Shown here: in pieces, positions 52,005 through 60,975 of the stretch
How the letters are laid out: each line of letters starts with the position of its first letter
Position numbering within the stretch: the stretch's first letter is position 1
Origin: Mycobacterium sp. Root135
GTDB lineage: Bacteria; Actinomycetota; Actinomycetes; Mycobacteriales; Mycobacteriaceae
DNA length: 64,000 nt
NCBI RefSeq assembly: GCF_001426545.1
Contig: NZ_LMEZ01000009.1
Location: 485,523-549,522 of the forward strand
Reading direction: 5' to 3'
The notes under the pieces: generated by a model
Databases searched by the model: none
What the model saw: the letters and a program-made list of their open reading frames with translations, nothing else
What the model was told of the DNA's origin: nothing
Program-made: the position numbers and the translations under genes

Positions 52005-53372
52005 CTAGAGGGCCGCGCCGGGGTTGAGGATGTCGTCGGGGTCGAGAGCCTTCTTGATGCGACGGTTGAGCTCCATCGCCTCGGGCCCGAGGTAGCCGGC
52101 CAGCCACGGTCGCTTCAGCCTGCCGACGCCGTGCTCTCCGGTGATGGTGCCGCCCAGCCCGACGGCGAGGTCCATGATCTCGCCGAATGCGGTCTGTGCG
52201 CGGGCGGCCTCGTCGGCGTTGGACGGATCGAACACGATCAACGGATGGGTGTTGCCGTCACCGGCGTGCGCGATCACCGAGATCATCAGCTGGTGCTGCT
52301 CGGCGAGCTTCTCGACACCCGCCACCAGGTCGGCCAGCGCAGGCAGCGGCACGCCGACGTCCTCCAGCAACAGTGACCCCTTCGCCTCGACCGCCGGGAT
52401 CGCGTAGCGCCGCGCCGCCACGAAGGCGTCTCCCTCGTCGGGGTCGGACGTCGAATAGACCTCCGTCGCACCGGCTTCGGTGAACACCCGCGCCATGTAC
52501 TCGGCGTCCTCCGAGCCGGCGGGACCGCGGTCGTCGGACGCCGCGACCATCATCGCCGCGGCGTTGCGGTTGAGCCCCATCTTCAGTTTGTCCTCGACGG
52601 CGTTGATGGCGACCTTGTCCATGAACTCCAGCATCGACGGCCGGATCTTGCCGGTGATGGTGACGACGGCGTCGGCGGCGGCCGCGACGTCGTCGAACGA
52701 CGCGACGACGGTGCAGCCGCGATGCTGGGTGGGTAGCAGCTTGAGCGTCACCTCGGTGACGATGCCGAGCGTGCCCTCGCTGCCGACGAACAGCTTGGTC
52801 AGGCTCAGTCCCGCGACGTCCTTGAGGCGCGGACCGCCCAGCCGGACGGCGGTACCGTCGGCCAGCACCACCTGCAGACCGAGGACGTAATCGGTTGTAA
52901 CGCCGTACTTCACGCAGCAGAGCCCGCCGGCGTTGGTGGCGATGTTGCCGCCGATGCTGCATATCTCATACGACGAGGGGTCTGGCGGATACCACAGGCC
53001 GTACTCGGCGACGGCCTTCTTCACCTCGGCGTTGAACAGGCCCGGTTGCGTGACGGCGGTCCGCGTCACGGGGTCGACGGTGATGTCACGCATGCGTTCG
53101 GTCGACAGCACGATCCCGCCGTCCAGCGCCGTCGCGCCTCCGGATAGCCCGGTGCCTGCGCCGCGGGGGACCACGGGTACGCGATGGGCGGTGGCCCAAC
53201 GCATTACGGCTTGCACCTCTTCGGTGCGGCGCGGTCGGACGACCGCCATTGCGGTGCCCGCGTTGGGGTCGGCGGCGCGGTCGTGCCGGTAGGACGCGAC
53301 GATGTCGGGGTCGACGACGACGGTGCCCTCGGGCAGTTCGGCGATCAGGTCAGCCAGCATGTCAGCGCTCAC
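52005..53372 (-). CDS. FAD-linked oxidase, glycolate/D-lactate type (Rv1257c-like)
   Basis: 455 residues. FAD PCMH domain with PRGAGTGLSGGA, IGGNIATNAGGLCCVKYG and FVGSEGTLGIVTEVTLKL; the C-terminal cap has HAGDGNTHPLIVFD and the closing GEHGVGRLKR. It oxidises a 2-hydroxyacid, probably glycolate or D-lactate. It lies 19 bp downstream of a lactate-permease gene on the same strand, which strongly suggests uptake and oxidation of the same acid. cyp130 and the TetR gene follow after 121 bp. Confidence 0.92.
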   Translation of the reverse strand: MSADMLADLIAELPEGTVVVDPDIVASYRHDRAADPNAGTAMAVVRPRRTEEVQAVMRWATAHRVPVVPRGAGTGLSGGATALDGGIVLSTERMRDITVDPVTRTAVTQPGLFNAEVKKAVAEYGLWYPPDPSSYEICSIGGNIATNAGGLCCVKYGVTTDYVLGLQVVLADGTAVRLGGPRLKDVAGLSLTKLFVGSEGTLGIVTEVTLKLLPTQHRGCTVVASFDDVAAAADAVVTITGKIRPSMLEFMDKVAINAVEDKLKMGLNRNAAAMMVAASDDRGPAGSEDAEYMARVFTEAGATEVYSTSDPDEGDAFVAARRYAIPAVEAKGSLLLEDVGVPLPALADLVAGVEKLAEQHQLMISVIAHAGDGNTHPLIVFDPSNADEAARAQTAFGEIMDLAVGLGGTITGEHGVGRLKRPWLAGYLGPEAMELNRRIKKALDPDDILNPGAAL

Positions 53373-53391
53373 GGGTTCGATGCTACGAGTC

Positions 53392-55071
53392 TCACGGCAC
53401 CATCCACGACAAGACCGGCGAGGCCTGCAGCGCCGACAACGCGCAGAGGACGAGCAGGAAGCCGAGACTCCAGAGGACCACCCTGCGGAAGATCTCGCCT
53501 TCCTTGCCGTTGAGCCCGACCGCCGCCGCGGCGATGGCCAGGTTCTGCGGGGAGATCATCTTGCCGAGCACACCGCCGGAACTGTTGGAGGCGGCCATCA
53601 GAACCTCGGAGAGCCCGGCTTGGTTCGCGGCGGTGACCTGCAGGGCGCCGAACAACGAGTTCGCCGACGTGTCGGAGCCGGTCACCGCGACGCCCAGCCA
53701 GCCGAGGATCGGCGACAGCAGCGCGAACGCCGAGCCGGCCCCCGCCATCCAGGTGCCGAGGGTGATGGTCTGGCCGGACACGTTCATCACGAAGGCCAGC
53801 GCCAGCACCAACATCACCGTCAGGATCGCCCACCGCAACTGGTGCAGCGTCACCCCGTAGGCCTTGACCGCACGTGGCACCGAGAGCCGCAGCACGACCA
53901 TGGTCAGCACGCCCGCCACCAGCATTTGCGTGCCGGGTGTGGTGAGCAGGTTGAGAGAGAACTTGGCGAGGCTCAAGGGGTCGCCGTCGGCGTCCACCGC
54001 GTCGAGGCCGGGCCAGTTGAAGGTGATCGTGGCGCGGTCCAGCAGCTTCTTTACGACGCTGATCTGGCAGACGACGAAGACGGCGATGATGATCCCGTAG
54101 GGCGCGTACGCCTTGACCACGTCGGCCCTGGAATCGGTGACGTCGGCATCGTCAGGCAGGTCGTCAGGTCGGTCATCCGGCCCCTCGGCCGTCCCCGAGG
54201 CGCCGACCCGCGCGGTGACGTCGGCGGTGCGGGCCGGACGCCGGACTCGAACCATGACGACCACCGCCGCGGCGGACGCCAGCGCCGCCACCACGTCGGC
54301 CAGCGGCACGGACACGAAGTTGGAGGTGGCGTACTGCGCGACGGCGAACACGATGCCGCAGACCAGCGCGACGAGCCAGGTCTGCCGGAGGCCGTGCCGA
54401 CCGTCCACGATCGCCACCAGGGCCAGCGGAACGAACAGCGCGAGCAGTGGCGTCTGGCGACCGATCATCGCGCCGAGCGTGTCGACCGGGAGTTCGGTGA
54501 CCCTGCCGAGGGTGATGATCGGGGTGGCCATCGCGCCGAAGGCGACCGGTGCGGTGTTAGCGACCAGGGCGAGCACCGCGGCCTTCATCGGCTGAAAGCC
54601 CAACGCCATCAACATCACCGAGGTCACGGCGACCGGGGTGCCGAAGCCGGCCAGCGCCTCCATCAGCGCGCCGAACGAGAAGGCGATGATGATCGCCTGG
54701 ACGCGTTGGTCGTCGCTGACGCTGGCGAACGATCGCCGCAGGACGTCGAAATGGCCCGTCTCGACGGTCATCTGGTACACCCAGATGGCGTTGATGACGA
54801 TCCAGAGGATGGGGAAGAAGCCGAAGGCTGCGCCCTCGGTGCCGGCGAGCAACGCCTGGCCGACGGGCATGCCGTAGACGACGATCGCGATTGCCAGCGA
54901 CACCGCCAGCGAGATCAGCGACGCCACCCACGCGGTCATCTTGAGCGCGCCGAGCAGGACGAACAGCAGCAGCAGCGGGATGGCTGCCACCACCGCGCTC
55001 CAGGCGAGCGAGCCGGCAACGGGATCGAGAACTTGCTGATACACGGCGACCTCGATTGTGGTGTGTGTCAC
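53392..55071 (-). CDS. lctP: L-lactate permease (LctP family)
   Basis: 559 residues with about twelve to fourteen membrane segments. The LctP/GlcA signatures are visible: AGFGTPVAVTSVMLMALGF and GALMEALAGFG, then LGRVTELPVDTLGAMIGRQTP, and SGGVLGKMISPQNLAIAAAAVG near the end (in parts). The family symports L-lactate, D-lactate or glycolate with protons. Its gene is followed by a hydroxyacid oxidase gene. The M. tuberculosis backbone has Tap next to Rv1257c, so this gene was gained or retained here. Confidence 0.92.
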   Translation of the reverse strand: MTHTTIEVAVYQQVLDPVAGSLAWSAVVAAIPLLLLFVLLGALKMTAWVASLISLAVSLAIAIVVYGMPVGQALLAGTEGAAFGFFPILWIVINAIWVYQMTVETGHFDVLRRSFASVSDDQRVQAIIIAFSFGALMEALAGFGTPVAVTSVMLMALGFQPMKAAVLALVANTAPVAFGAMATPIITLGRVTELPVDTLGAMIGRQTPLLALFVPLALVAIVDGRHGLRQTWLVALVCGIVFAVAQYATSNFVSVPLADVVAALASAAAVVVMVRVRRPARTADVTARVGASGTAEGPDDRPDDLPDDADVTDSRADVVKAYAPYGIIIAVFVVCQISVVKKLLDRATITFNWPGLDAVDADGDPLSLAKFSLNLLTTPGTQMLVAGVLTMVVLRLSVPRAVKAYGVTLHQLRWAILTVMLVLALAFVMNVSGQTITLGTWMAGAGSAFALLSPILGWLGVAVTGSDTSANSLFGALQVTAANQAGLSEVLMAASNSSGGVLGKMISPQNLAIAAAAVGLNGKEGEIFRRVVLWSLGFLLVLCALSALQASPVLSWMVP

Positions 55072-55117
55072 ATCAGAGGGTGGGGTTACCCAAACCGGTC
55101 AGTCGGAAACCGCGGAA

Positions 55118-56338
55118 TCACGGATTGCGGTCCAGGTGCCGCAGCGCCGGCAGGAAGATCGCCGCCAACCCGAGCAGCAGCATCGGCAGCGACAGGGCCA
55201 GGAACGTCGCGTGCAGGCCCGCGGTGTCGGCGAGCGGACCGGCGACGATCAGCCCGAGCGGTCCCGCCGCGTACGCCAGCGAGCCCATCACCCCGACCAC
55301 CCGACCGCGCAGGTGCGCGGGCGCCTGGGTCTGCATCACGTAGTTGTAGATCGGGGCGATCGGCCCGTAGACGAACCCGACGACGGCGCAGAGCACCAGG
55401 ATCACCGGCAGCGGCGGCAGGAAGGCGATGACGGTCATCGCCACCCCGAGCACCAGCAGCGCGACGAGCATGATCGTCCGACGGTTGGAGTACTTCGACA
55501 TCGCCGCGTAGCCGAGTGCGCCGACCAGTCCGCCCACGCTCAGCGCCACCAGCACCCACCCGAGGTGCGCGGGCTCGCTGCGATCGGTGAAGTACTTGGG
55601 GAACAGCACGCTCTCCATCGGCATGTACAGGCCCGTGGCGGTGAGGTCGATGAACGCCAGCGTGCGCAACACCGGGGTGTTCCAGACGAACTTGAGACCC
55701 TCGACGACGCCCGCCCAGACCTGGGGCATGTGCTCGCGATTGGGGACGCCGGCCCCCTCGAGGCGCAGCACCGCCACGGCGGAGATGGACAGCACGAAGG
55801 CACCGGCGGTCACCCACATGGTGTCGACGCCGCCCAGGGTGGCGATCAGGAGGCCTCCGACGCCGGGTCCGACGATGTAGGCGAGGTTGAACACCGCTTC
55901 GTAGACGCCGTTGGCGTGGTCGAGCGTCCAGCCCGCCCGTTGGGATGCCTCGGGAAGCATGGTCTCGCGCGCCGTCATGCCGGCCGGATCGAAGAATGCG
56001 CCGAGTGCGGCCAGCGCGGCCAGCACCGTCACGTTGATCGCGTCGGCGCCGAAGGTCAGCGCGATCACCGGGACCGCGGCAACCGACAGGGCGGACAGCG
56101 CGTCGGAGATCATCGACACCCGCCGGCGCCCCAGGTAGTCGACCGCGGCGCCCGCCATCAGGGTGGCGATCAGCAGCGGAAGCGTCCCCGCCAGGGCCAC
56201 GATCGAGGCGTCGACCGCGGAACCGTTGCGCTGCAACACCAGCCACGGAAATGCGACGAGGGAGATTCCGTTGCCCGCCCCGGCGGTCAGTGCCGCGAAG
56301 AAGATCAGGAAGAGGGGGCGCCGGGTGGTGTTGATCAT
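55118..56338 (-). CDS. tap: MFS multidrug efflux pump Tap (Rv1258c-like)
   Basis: 406 residues, twelve membrane segments, DHA1-like. The first segment is LFLIFFAALTAGAGNGISLVAFP; motif A region GAAVDYLGRRRVSM lies between segments 2 and 3. The orthologue in mycobacteria exports tetracycline, aminoglycosides and spectinomycin and depends on WhiB7; no clear WhiB7-type AT-rich promoter element is visible upstream here. Divergent from udgB. Confidence 0.9.
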   Translation of the reverse strand: MINTTRRPLFLIFFAALTAGAGNGISLVAFPWLVLQRNGSAVDASIVALAGTLPLLIATLMAGAAVDYLGRRRVSMISDALSALSVAAVPVIALTFGADAINVTVLAALAALGAFFDPAGMTARETMLPEASQRAGWTLDHANGVYEAVFNLAYIVGPGVGGLLIATLGGVDTMWVTAGAFVLSISAVAVLRLEGAGVPNREHMPQVWAGVVEGLKFVWNTPVLRTLAFIDLTATGLYMPMESVLFPKYFTDRSEPAHLGWVLVALSVGGLVGALGYAAMSKYSNRRTIMLVALLVLGVAMTVIAFLPPLPVILVLCAVVGFVYGPIAPIYNYVMQTQAPAHLRGRVVGVMGSLAYAAGPLGLIVAGPLADTAGLHATFLALSLPMLLLGLAAIFLPALRHLDRNP

Positions 56339-56413
56339 GGGTTATCGGGGCTGAATCTAACAGCGGGTCAGCCCGATCCGCGAACGCTTTTCCCGCACGT
56401 GCACAGTGAGGGG

Positions 56414-57265
56414 GTGAGACTGGCGCATCCGCGAACCGGCGAGCTCTTCGACTCGCCGGTGCCTGCCGGGACCGGCTGGCCGGGTGATCCCGCCGGGTCC
56501 GACACCGCGGTGGCGACGACGCCGGCGCGGGTGCGCAGGCTGGCCAAGGGCGCTCGTACGGTCGAGGACCTCGACGCGGAGTCCAGCGTGTGCCGGGCCT
56601 GCCCGCGGTTGGTGGCCTGGCGCGAGAAGGTGGCCGTCGAGAAGCGCCGGTCCTTCGCCGACGAACCGTATTGGGGACGGCCGGTGCCCGGCTTCGGCTC
56701 GTCCACGCCGTCGATCCTGATCGTGGGGCTGGCGCCGGCCGCCAACGGCGCCAACCGGACGGGACGGGTGTTCACCGGTGACCGCAGCGGCGACTTCCTG
56801 TTCGCCGCGCTCTACCGCGCCGGGCTGGCGAGCTCGCCGCTGAGCGTCGACGCCGCGGACGGCTTGACGCTGGTCGACACCCGGATGGTCGCGCCGGTCC
56901 GCTGCGCACCGCCGGACAACGCCCCGACGCCGGAGGAGCGCGCGACGTGTGCGCCGTGGCTCGACGCCGAGTGGGGGCTGGTGCGGCCCGGCGTACGCGC
57001 GATCGTCGCGCTCGGCGGGTTCGCGTGGAAGGTGGCCTTGGACATGGTGCGCGCCGGCGGTGGCACGGTGCCCCGGCCGCTCCCCAAGTTCGGCCACCTC
57101 GCGGTCGCGACGCTCGGTGAGGTGGCGCTGATCGGCTGCTTTCACCCCAGCCAGCAGAACACCTTCACCGGTCGGCTCACCCCCGCCATGGTCGACGACG
57201 TGTTCGCCGAGGCGAAGAGAATTGCCGCCGCCGGGAACGATCCCGGCGACCCGGCGGTTGAATGA
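56414..57265 (+). CDS. udgB: Uracil-DNA glycosylase family 5 (UdgB)
   Basis: 283 residues from GTG at 56414; the longer frame is a shadow of tap. Iron-sulfur cysteines are 60, 63 (CRAC), 164 and 179. Motif 1 GLAPAANGANRTGRVFTGD is at about 105-123, lacking the Asp of family 1 enzymes as family 5 does, and motif 2 HPSQQN is at 244-249. It removes uracil, hypoxanthine and other deaminated bases, important in GC-rich genomes. Three bases separate it from the next gene. Confidence 0.94.
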   Translation: MRLAHPRTGELFDSPVPAGTGWPGDPAGSDTAVATTPARVRRLAKGARTVEDLDAESSVCRACPRLVAWREKVAVEKRRSFADEPYWGRPVPGFGSSTPSILIVGLAPAANGANRTGRVFTGDRSGDFLFAALYRAGLASSPLSVDAADGLTLVDTRMVAPVRCAPPDNAPTPEERATCAPWLDAEWGLVRPGVRAIVALGGFAWKVALDMVRAGGGTVPRPLPKFGHLAVATLGEVALIGCFHPSQQNTFTGRLTPAMVDDVFAEAKRIAAAGNDPGDPAVE

Positions 57266-57268
57266 AGC

Positions 57269-58321
57269 GTGCGACTTTCGGTACTAGACCTCGTCCCGGT
57301 CCGCAGCGACCAGACCACCTCCGATGCGCTGGCGGCGACGGTGCACCTCGCCAAGACCGCCGACGAGCTGGGCTATACGCGCTACTGGGTGGCCGAACAC
57401 CACAACATGCCCGCCGTCGCGGCCACCAGCCCGCCCGTCGTGCTGGCCTACCTCGCTGCTCAGACGACACAGGTGCGGCTCGGTTCCGGCGGGGTGATGC
57501 TGCCCAACCACGCGCCTCTCGCCGTCGCCGAGCAGTTTGCACTGCTGGAGGCCGCCGCGCCAGGCCGCATCGACCTCGGCATCGGGCGGGCACCCGGTTC
57601 GGATCCCGTGACGTCGATGGCGCTTCGCGGCGCCGCCGGCCGAGACGATTCCGACATCGAGAACTTCCCCCAGTACCTCGACGACGTCGCCGCGCTGATG
57701 AGCACCACCGGCGTCAAGGTGGCGGTGCGCAGCAGGGGCCTGCTCGACCAGAACTACGTCCTCAAGGCGACGCCTGCGGCCGCCAGCGAACCGCGGCTGT
57801 GGCTGCTCGGATCGTCGCTGTACTCGGCGCACCTGGCCGCCGCGAAGGGCCTGCCGTACGTGTTCGCCCATCACTTCTCCGGGCAGGGCACCGAGGAGGC
57901 GCTCGCCACCTACCGCTCGGAGTTCCGGCCCAGTGACCTGGCCGCCGAGCCCATCACGTTCATGACGGTCAACGCGTCGGTCGCGCCCACCCGCGAGGAG
58001 GCGATGGACCTGATGCTGCCGAACCTGCACATGATGGCGTTCCTGCGCACGGGCCAACCGCTGCGCGCGCTCGACCTGGTCGAGGACGCCCGGCAAGTCG
58101 AGCTCAGCTTCCAGCAGGAGGCCGTCGTCGACGCCGGTCTGGAACGTGCCGTCGTGGGCTCTCCGACGGAGGCAGCCGATCAGATCCGCGAACTGGCCGC
58201 CCACTTCGGCGTCGACGAGGTGATGGTCAACGCCGTCGGCTCGGCGTTCCGCGGTGTCGACCCCCGGCTCGCACCGGCCCGCGACCAGACGTTGGAGCTG
58301 CTCGCCAAGGAACTCTTCTAG
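57269..58321 (+). CDS. LLM-class flavin oxidoreductase (luciferase-like, MsnO8 family)
   Basis: 350 residues from GTG. TIM-barrel luciferase-like fold with the opening RLSVLDLVPVRSDQTTSDAL, then YWVAEHHNMP, GSGGVMLPNHAPL and GRIDLGIGRAPG. The pattern belongs to the MsnO8 subgroup, flavin (FMN or F420) monooxygenases or reductases. Substrate unknown. It is three bases downstream of udgB, perhaps in the same transcript without a functional link. Confidence 0.9.
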   Translation: MRLSVLDLVPVRSDQTTSDALAATVHLAKTADELGYTRYWVAEHHNMPAVAATSPPVVLAYLAAQTTQVRLGSGGVMLPNHAPLAVAEQFALLEAAAPGRIDLGIGRAPGSDPVTSMALRGAAGRDDSDIENFPQYLDDVAALMSTTGVKVAVRSRGLLDQNYVLKATPAAASEPRLWLLGSSLYSAHLAAAKGLPYVFAHHFSGQGTEEALATYRSEFRPSDLAAEPITFMTVNASVAPTREEAMDLMLPNLHMMAFLRTGQPLRALDLVEDARQVELSFQQEAVVDAGLERAVVGSPTEAADQIRELAAHFGVDEVMVNAVGSAFRGVDPRLAPARDQTLELLAKELF

Positions 58322-58341
58322 CTTGGCGCGACGGCGAGCCG

Positions 58342-58791
58342 TCAGTTTGGCAGCAACGCGATGATGGGGATCGGTCGCTTCGTGCGCTTCTGATACCCGT
58401 CATAGCGCTGGGAGTTGTTGTCGTTGACCAACTTCCACAGCCGGGCGTAGTCCGGGTCGTCGGCGTCGATGATGCGAGCCGTGGCGGGCATCCGCTTGGG
58501 GCCGACGTTGATCTCGACCTTCGGATTCGCCTTCAGGTTGAAGTACCACCCGGGCGCCTTGGGGTCACCGCTCTTGGAGGCGACGACGTGGTAGGCCCCG
58601 CCGTCGAGGGCGTAGCTCAGCGCGTTCGTGCGCGCGATGCCCGTCTTCGCGCCGACGGTGTGCAGCAGCAGGATCGGTGCCTGCCCCGGGATCTTGTGTC
58701 CGACCCAGCCGTTGGTCTTGCGGTAGATCGCATCGTGGACTTTTAGAAGCGGAATGCCGAGGTAGCGCTCCCAGACGGGAATGGTGCTCAT
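58342..58791 (-). CDS. Deazaflavin (F420)-dependent nitroreductase-family protein (Rv1261c-like)
   Basis: 149 residues, same length as Rv1261c. Split beta-barrel of the Ddn/FDOR-A group: ILLLHTVGAKTG-x-x-R-TN near 40-57, and PGWYFNLKANPKVEINVG near 80-97, which bind F420. The family reduces quinones or enones using F420H2, and some members activate nitroimidazole drugs. Convergent with the LLM gene. Confidence 0.9.
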   Translation of the reverse strand: MSTIPVWERYLGIPLLKVHDAIYRKTNGWVGHKIPGQAPILLLHTVGAKTGIARTNALSYALDGGAYHVVASKSGDPKAPGWYFNLKANPKVEINVGPKRMPATARIIDADDPDYARLWKLVNDNNSQRYDGYQKRTKRPIPIIALLPN

Positions 58792-58796
58792 GGACC

Positions 58797-58960
58797 TCAG
58801 TCTGTCATCCGAGTCCTGCGACGCGTCTCAACCGTGAGGGCGGAGGTCACGCGCAACGAGTCCCGCGGTCGAGACAGCCGCGTGCCCGTCAGGCCCTCCA
58901 GCATGCGGATCCGTTGCGCGAACCGCTTCTCCGATACTGGCCGGCGCAGCCGGCCAACGC
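58797..58960 (-). pseudogene. Possible remnant of a PucR/CdaR-type regulator C-terminus
   Basis: The minus-strand frame ending at 58797 reads RFAQRIRMLEGLTG-TRLSRPRDSLRVTSAL before its stop. This resembles the C-terminal HTH_30 helix of PucR-type regulators (R-x-R-x-x-x-x-E-x-LTG-x-x-L-x-x-P-x-D-x-L-x-L-x-x-AL). The region further upstream in the frame does not continue the family, so if it is a relative it is a decayed 3' end, or a small stand-alone frame. Plausible ancestral regulator of the ABC operon. A chance match is possible. Confidence 0.3.
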
Positions 58961-59064
58961 TCGAATGGAAGGTCCGATCGGGATGTCGGCGGCGCCACAT
59001 CAACGGGCTTAAGTATGTGGAGCCAGACATTGTTGCCACCTGGTCGGATCGCGCATCGTGAGCT

Positions 59065-59084
59065 GTGACGGTGACTGCCGTCAC
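59065..59084. promoter_or_regulatory. Inverted repeat just upstream of the ABC operon
   Basis: GTGACGG-TGACTG-CCGTCAC is a perfect 7-bp inverted repeat, ending 20 bp before the start of the binding-protein gene. It may be an operator. It lies inside the leader, so it could also fold in RNA. Confidence 0.45.
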
Positions 59085-59104
59085 ATGCAGATCAGGAGGT
59101 TCGC

Positions 59105-60148
59105 GTGCGACAAGGAACTCGGATGGTTCGCAGCGCGACGGCGGTGATTGCTGCGGCGGTGGTCGCCATGACGGCAGGCTGTGCCGCGGGATTGGGCGGT
59201 CCCGCTTCATCGAGGGCGGCCCGCGACGGCGTCATTCGCTTCACGTTCGCGCCGGATCCGATCTGGGACTACATGAACGAAACCGGCATCGTCGAACAGT
59301 GGCAACGCGACACCGGGTACGAGGTGGAGAGCAGCGCAACGTGGGACGAGTTTGGCCTCTTCGCGGGCGGCCACGCCGACATCATTTCGACGGCGTCGTT
59401 CGAGGTCCCGGGCCTTGAGGAGCAGACGCAGCGGGAGACCACGATCATCGGCCGCTACAACTCCGAGCGCAGCCGCATCATGGTGCGCGCCGACGACCCC
59501 GCCGAGACACTGGCGGACATGAAGGGCAAGCGCCTTGGGGTGTTCACGACGGTCTCGGGCACCCTGGTGTGGAGCGCGCTGCTCAAGAAGATGCACGACG
59601 TGAACCTCGCCGACGACTACGAGATCGTGGTCGCCGACATCCAGAACCTGTCGAACCTGTTGGCGCGCGGCGAGATCGACGCCTGCATCTGCTATCCCGA
59701 CCTGTCGGCGCGGGACCTCCGCGAGGGCACGGTCCGCCCGCTGTACGACGGTAAGTCGTCGGCCGAAGTGTTCGCCGAACTCGAGGCCCCCGGCCACGAC
59801 GGCCCGATGGGCAACGTCTTCGTCGCCCGCAGGGACTGGGTCGACGACCATCCCGGAGAGGTGTCGGCGTTCCTCGACCTGTGGACGCGTGGACTTTCCG
59901 AGTGGCAGCAGCACCGCGACGAGATGGTCGAGCGCTACCCACAGCACTTTGCCGTCGACACGCCGGAGGACATCGCGTTCATGAAGGACTACGTCACCCA
60001 ACACGACTGGGTGGTCGACGACGTGCGCTTCGACCAGAAGTGGGCCGACGACGAGAGTTCCATCTTCGACCTGATGCGTGAGACCGGCGTCATCGGTGAC
60101 GACGAAGCCGACCCGAAGTTCCTGCCCACCGAAGGAGTTGCGAAGTGA
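59105..60148 (+). CDS. ABC importer substrate-binding lipoprotein (NMT1/ThiY/SsuA-like)
   Basis: 347 residues from GTG, with AGGAGG six bases before. The signal ends at lipobox MTAGC, lipidated cysteine at 26. The mature protein is a type II binding fold: RFTFAPDPIWDYMNETGIVEQW at the start, then GGHADIISTASFEVPGLE, and MKGKRLGVFTTVSGTLVWSALL, typical of the nitrate/sulfonate/taurine/thiamine-precursor group. The ligand is unknown. The operon continues with two permeases, an ATPase and a hydrolase. Confidence 0.9.
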   Translation: MRQGTRMVRSATAVIAAAVVAMTAGCAAGLGGPASSRAARDGVIRFTFAPDPIWDYMNETGIVEQWQRDTGYEVESSATWDEFGLFAGGHADIISTASFEVPGLEEQTQRETTIIGRYNSERSRIMVRADDPAETLADMKGKRLGVFTTVSGTLVWSALLKKMHDVNLADDYEIVVADIQNLSNLLARGEIDACICYPDLSARDLREGTVRPLYDGKSSAEVFAELEAPGHDGPMGNVFVARRDWVDDHPGEVSAFLDLWTRGLSEWQQHRDEMVERYPQHFAVDTPEDIAFMKDYVTQHDWVVDDVRFDQKWADDESSIFDLMRETGVIGDDEADPKFLPTEGVAK

Positions 60149-60975
60149 CGCAGATGATCACGCCGCCGGACGCCGATCCGGCGCCGCGGGAACCGGCCCC
60201 GCCGGCGACGCGGCCGGCGCCGACGGGACCGCGGAGGTGGCTGGTCTCCGGTATCGCCCTCGTCGTCGCGATCGCCGCCTGGGCTGCCGTGGCCGCTTGG
60301 ATAGACGACCCGATCCTGCCGCGCCCGCTCGGTGTCTTCGAGCGCGTCGTCGCGATCACGCTGTCGGGGGAGGCGGTTACCAACTTCGCCTCCAGCATCG
60401 GCAAGATCGCGGTGGGATTCGCCATTGCCATGGTCTTCGGCCTGGTGATCGGATTCTTCATGGGTCGAAGCCGATTCATGTCCTCGTACTTCTCGCTGCC
60501 GCTGTTCGTCCTCGGCAACATGCCGGGTCTGACGTACGCGGTCTTCGGCCTGCTGATCTTCGGCGTCGGTGCGGGCGGACCGATCGTGGTCTCAGCCCTC
60601 GTCGCGCTGCCGTTCATCGCGATGAACGTCGCCGAGGGGGTGCGGTCGGTCGACGGCAACCTGCTGGCGATGTGCCGGGCCTTCGAACGCAACCGGCGCG
60701 ACGTTCTGCGCCACCTCTACCTGCCGGCGCTGGTGACCTTCGTCTTCGCCGGCGTGCGTTACGGATTCGCGATGGCCTGGAAGGTCGAGGCACTCACCGA
60801 GGTGTTCGGCGCCAGCGACGGCGTCGGCTTCATGATCCGCAAGGCCTACCAGGAATTCCAAGTCGACGACATGCTGGCGTGGACCACGCTCTTCATCGTC
60901 GCCATGATCCTCATCGAACGCGGACTCGCCTACCTCGAGAACCGCTTCTTCGCATGGCGGAAGGACATCTCGTGA
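60145..60975 (+). CDS. ABC importer permease 1 (SsuC/TauC-like)
   Basis: 276 residues from GTG overlapping the binding-protein stop. A proline-rich cytosolic start (about 1-30) and six membrane segments. The EAA-type coupling loop AMCRAFERNRRDVLRHLYLPAL is near 175-196 (in part). The BPD_transp_1 fold of the nitrate/taurine importers. The next gene encodes a different permease, so the pump is a heterodimer. Confidence 0.9.
   Translation: MTQMITPPDADPAPREPAPPATRPAPTGPRRWLVSGIALVVAIAAWAAVAAWIDDPILPRPLGVFERVVAITLSGEAVTNFASSIGKIAVGFAIAMVFGLVIGFFMGRSRFMSSYFSLPLFVLGNMPGLTYAVFGLLIFGVGAGGPIVVSALVALPFIAMNVAEGVRSVDGNLLAMCRAFERNRRDVLRHLYLPALVTFVFAGVRYGFAMAWKVEALTEVFGASDGVGFMIRKAYQEFQVDDMLAWTTLFIVAMILIERGLAYLENRFFAWRKDIS

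Larger units (their letters stand above)
58792..59104. other. Gene-poor leader of the ABC operon
   Basis: 313 bp with no convincing intact gene. It holds the possible regulator remnant (58797-58960), a GC-rich hairpin TGGCCGGC-GCA-GCCGGCCA at 58938-58956 without a T-run, an inverted repeat at 59065-59084 and a strong ribosome site AGGAGG at about 59094-59099. No riboswitch class was recognised. Confidence 0.6.

Noticed and set aside
53302..56413. Long plus-strand frames opposite lctP and tap
   Set aside because: Only the part after 56414 carries UdgB motifs; the rest mirrors the real minus-strand genes.
58834..59061. 75-residue plus-strand frame in the ABC leader
   Set aside because: Arginine-rich with no family pattern and no ribosome site.
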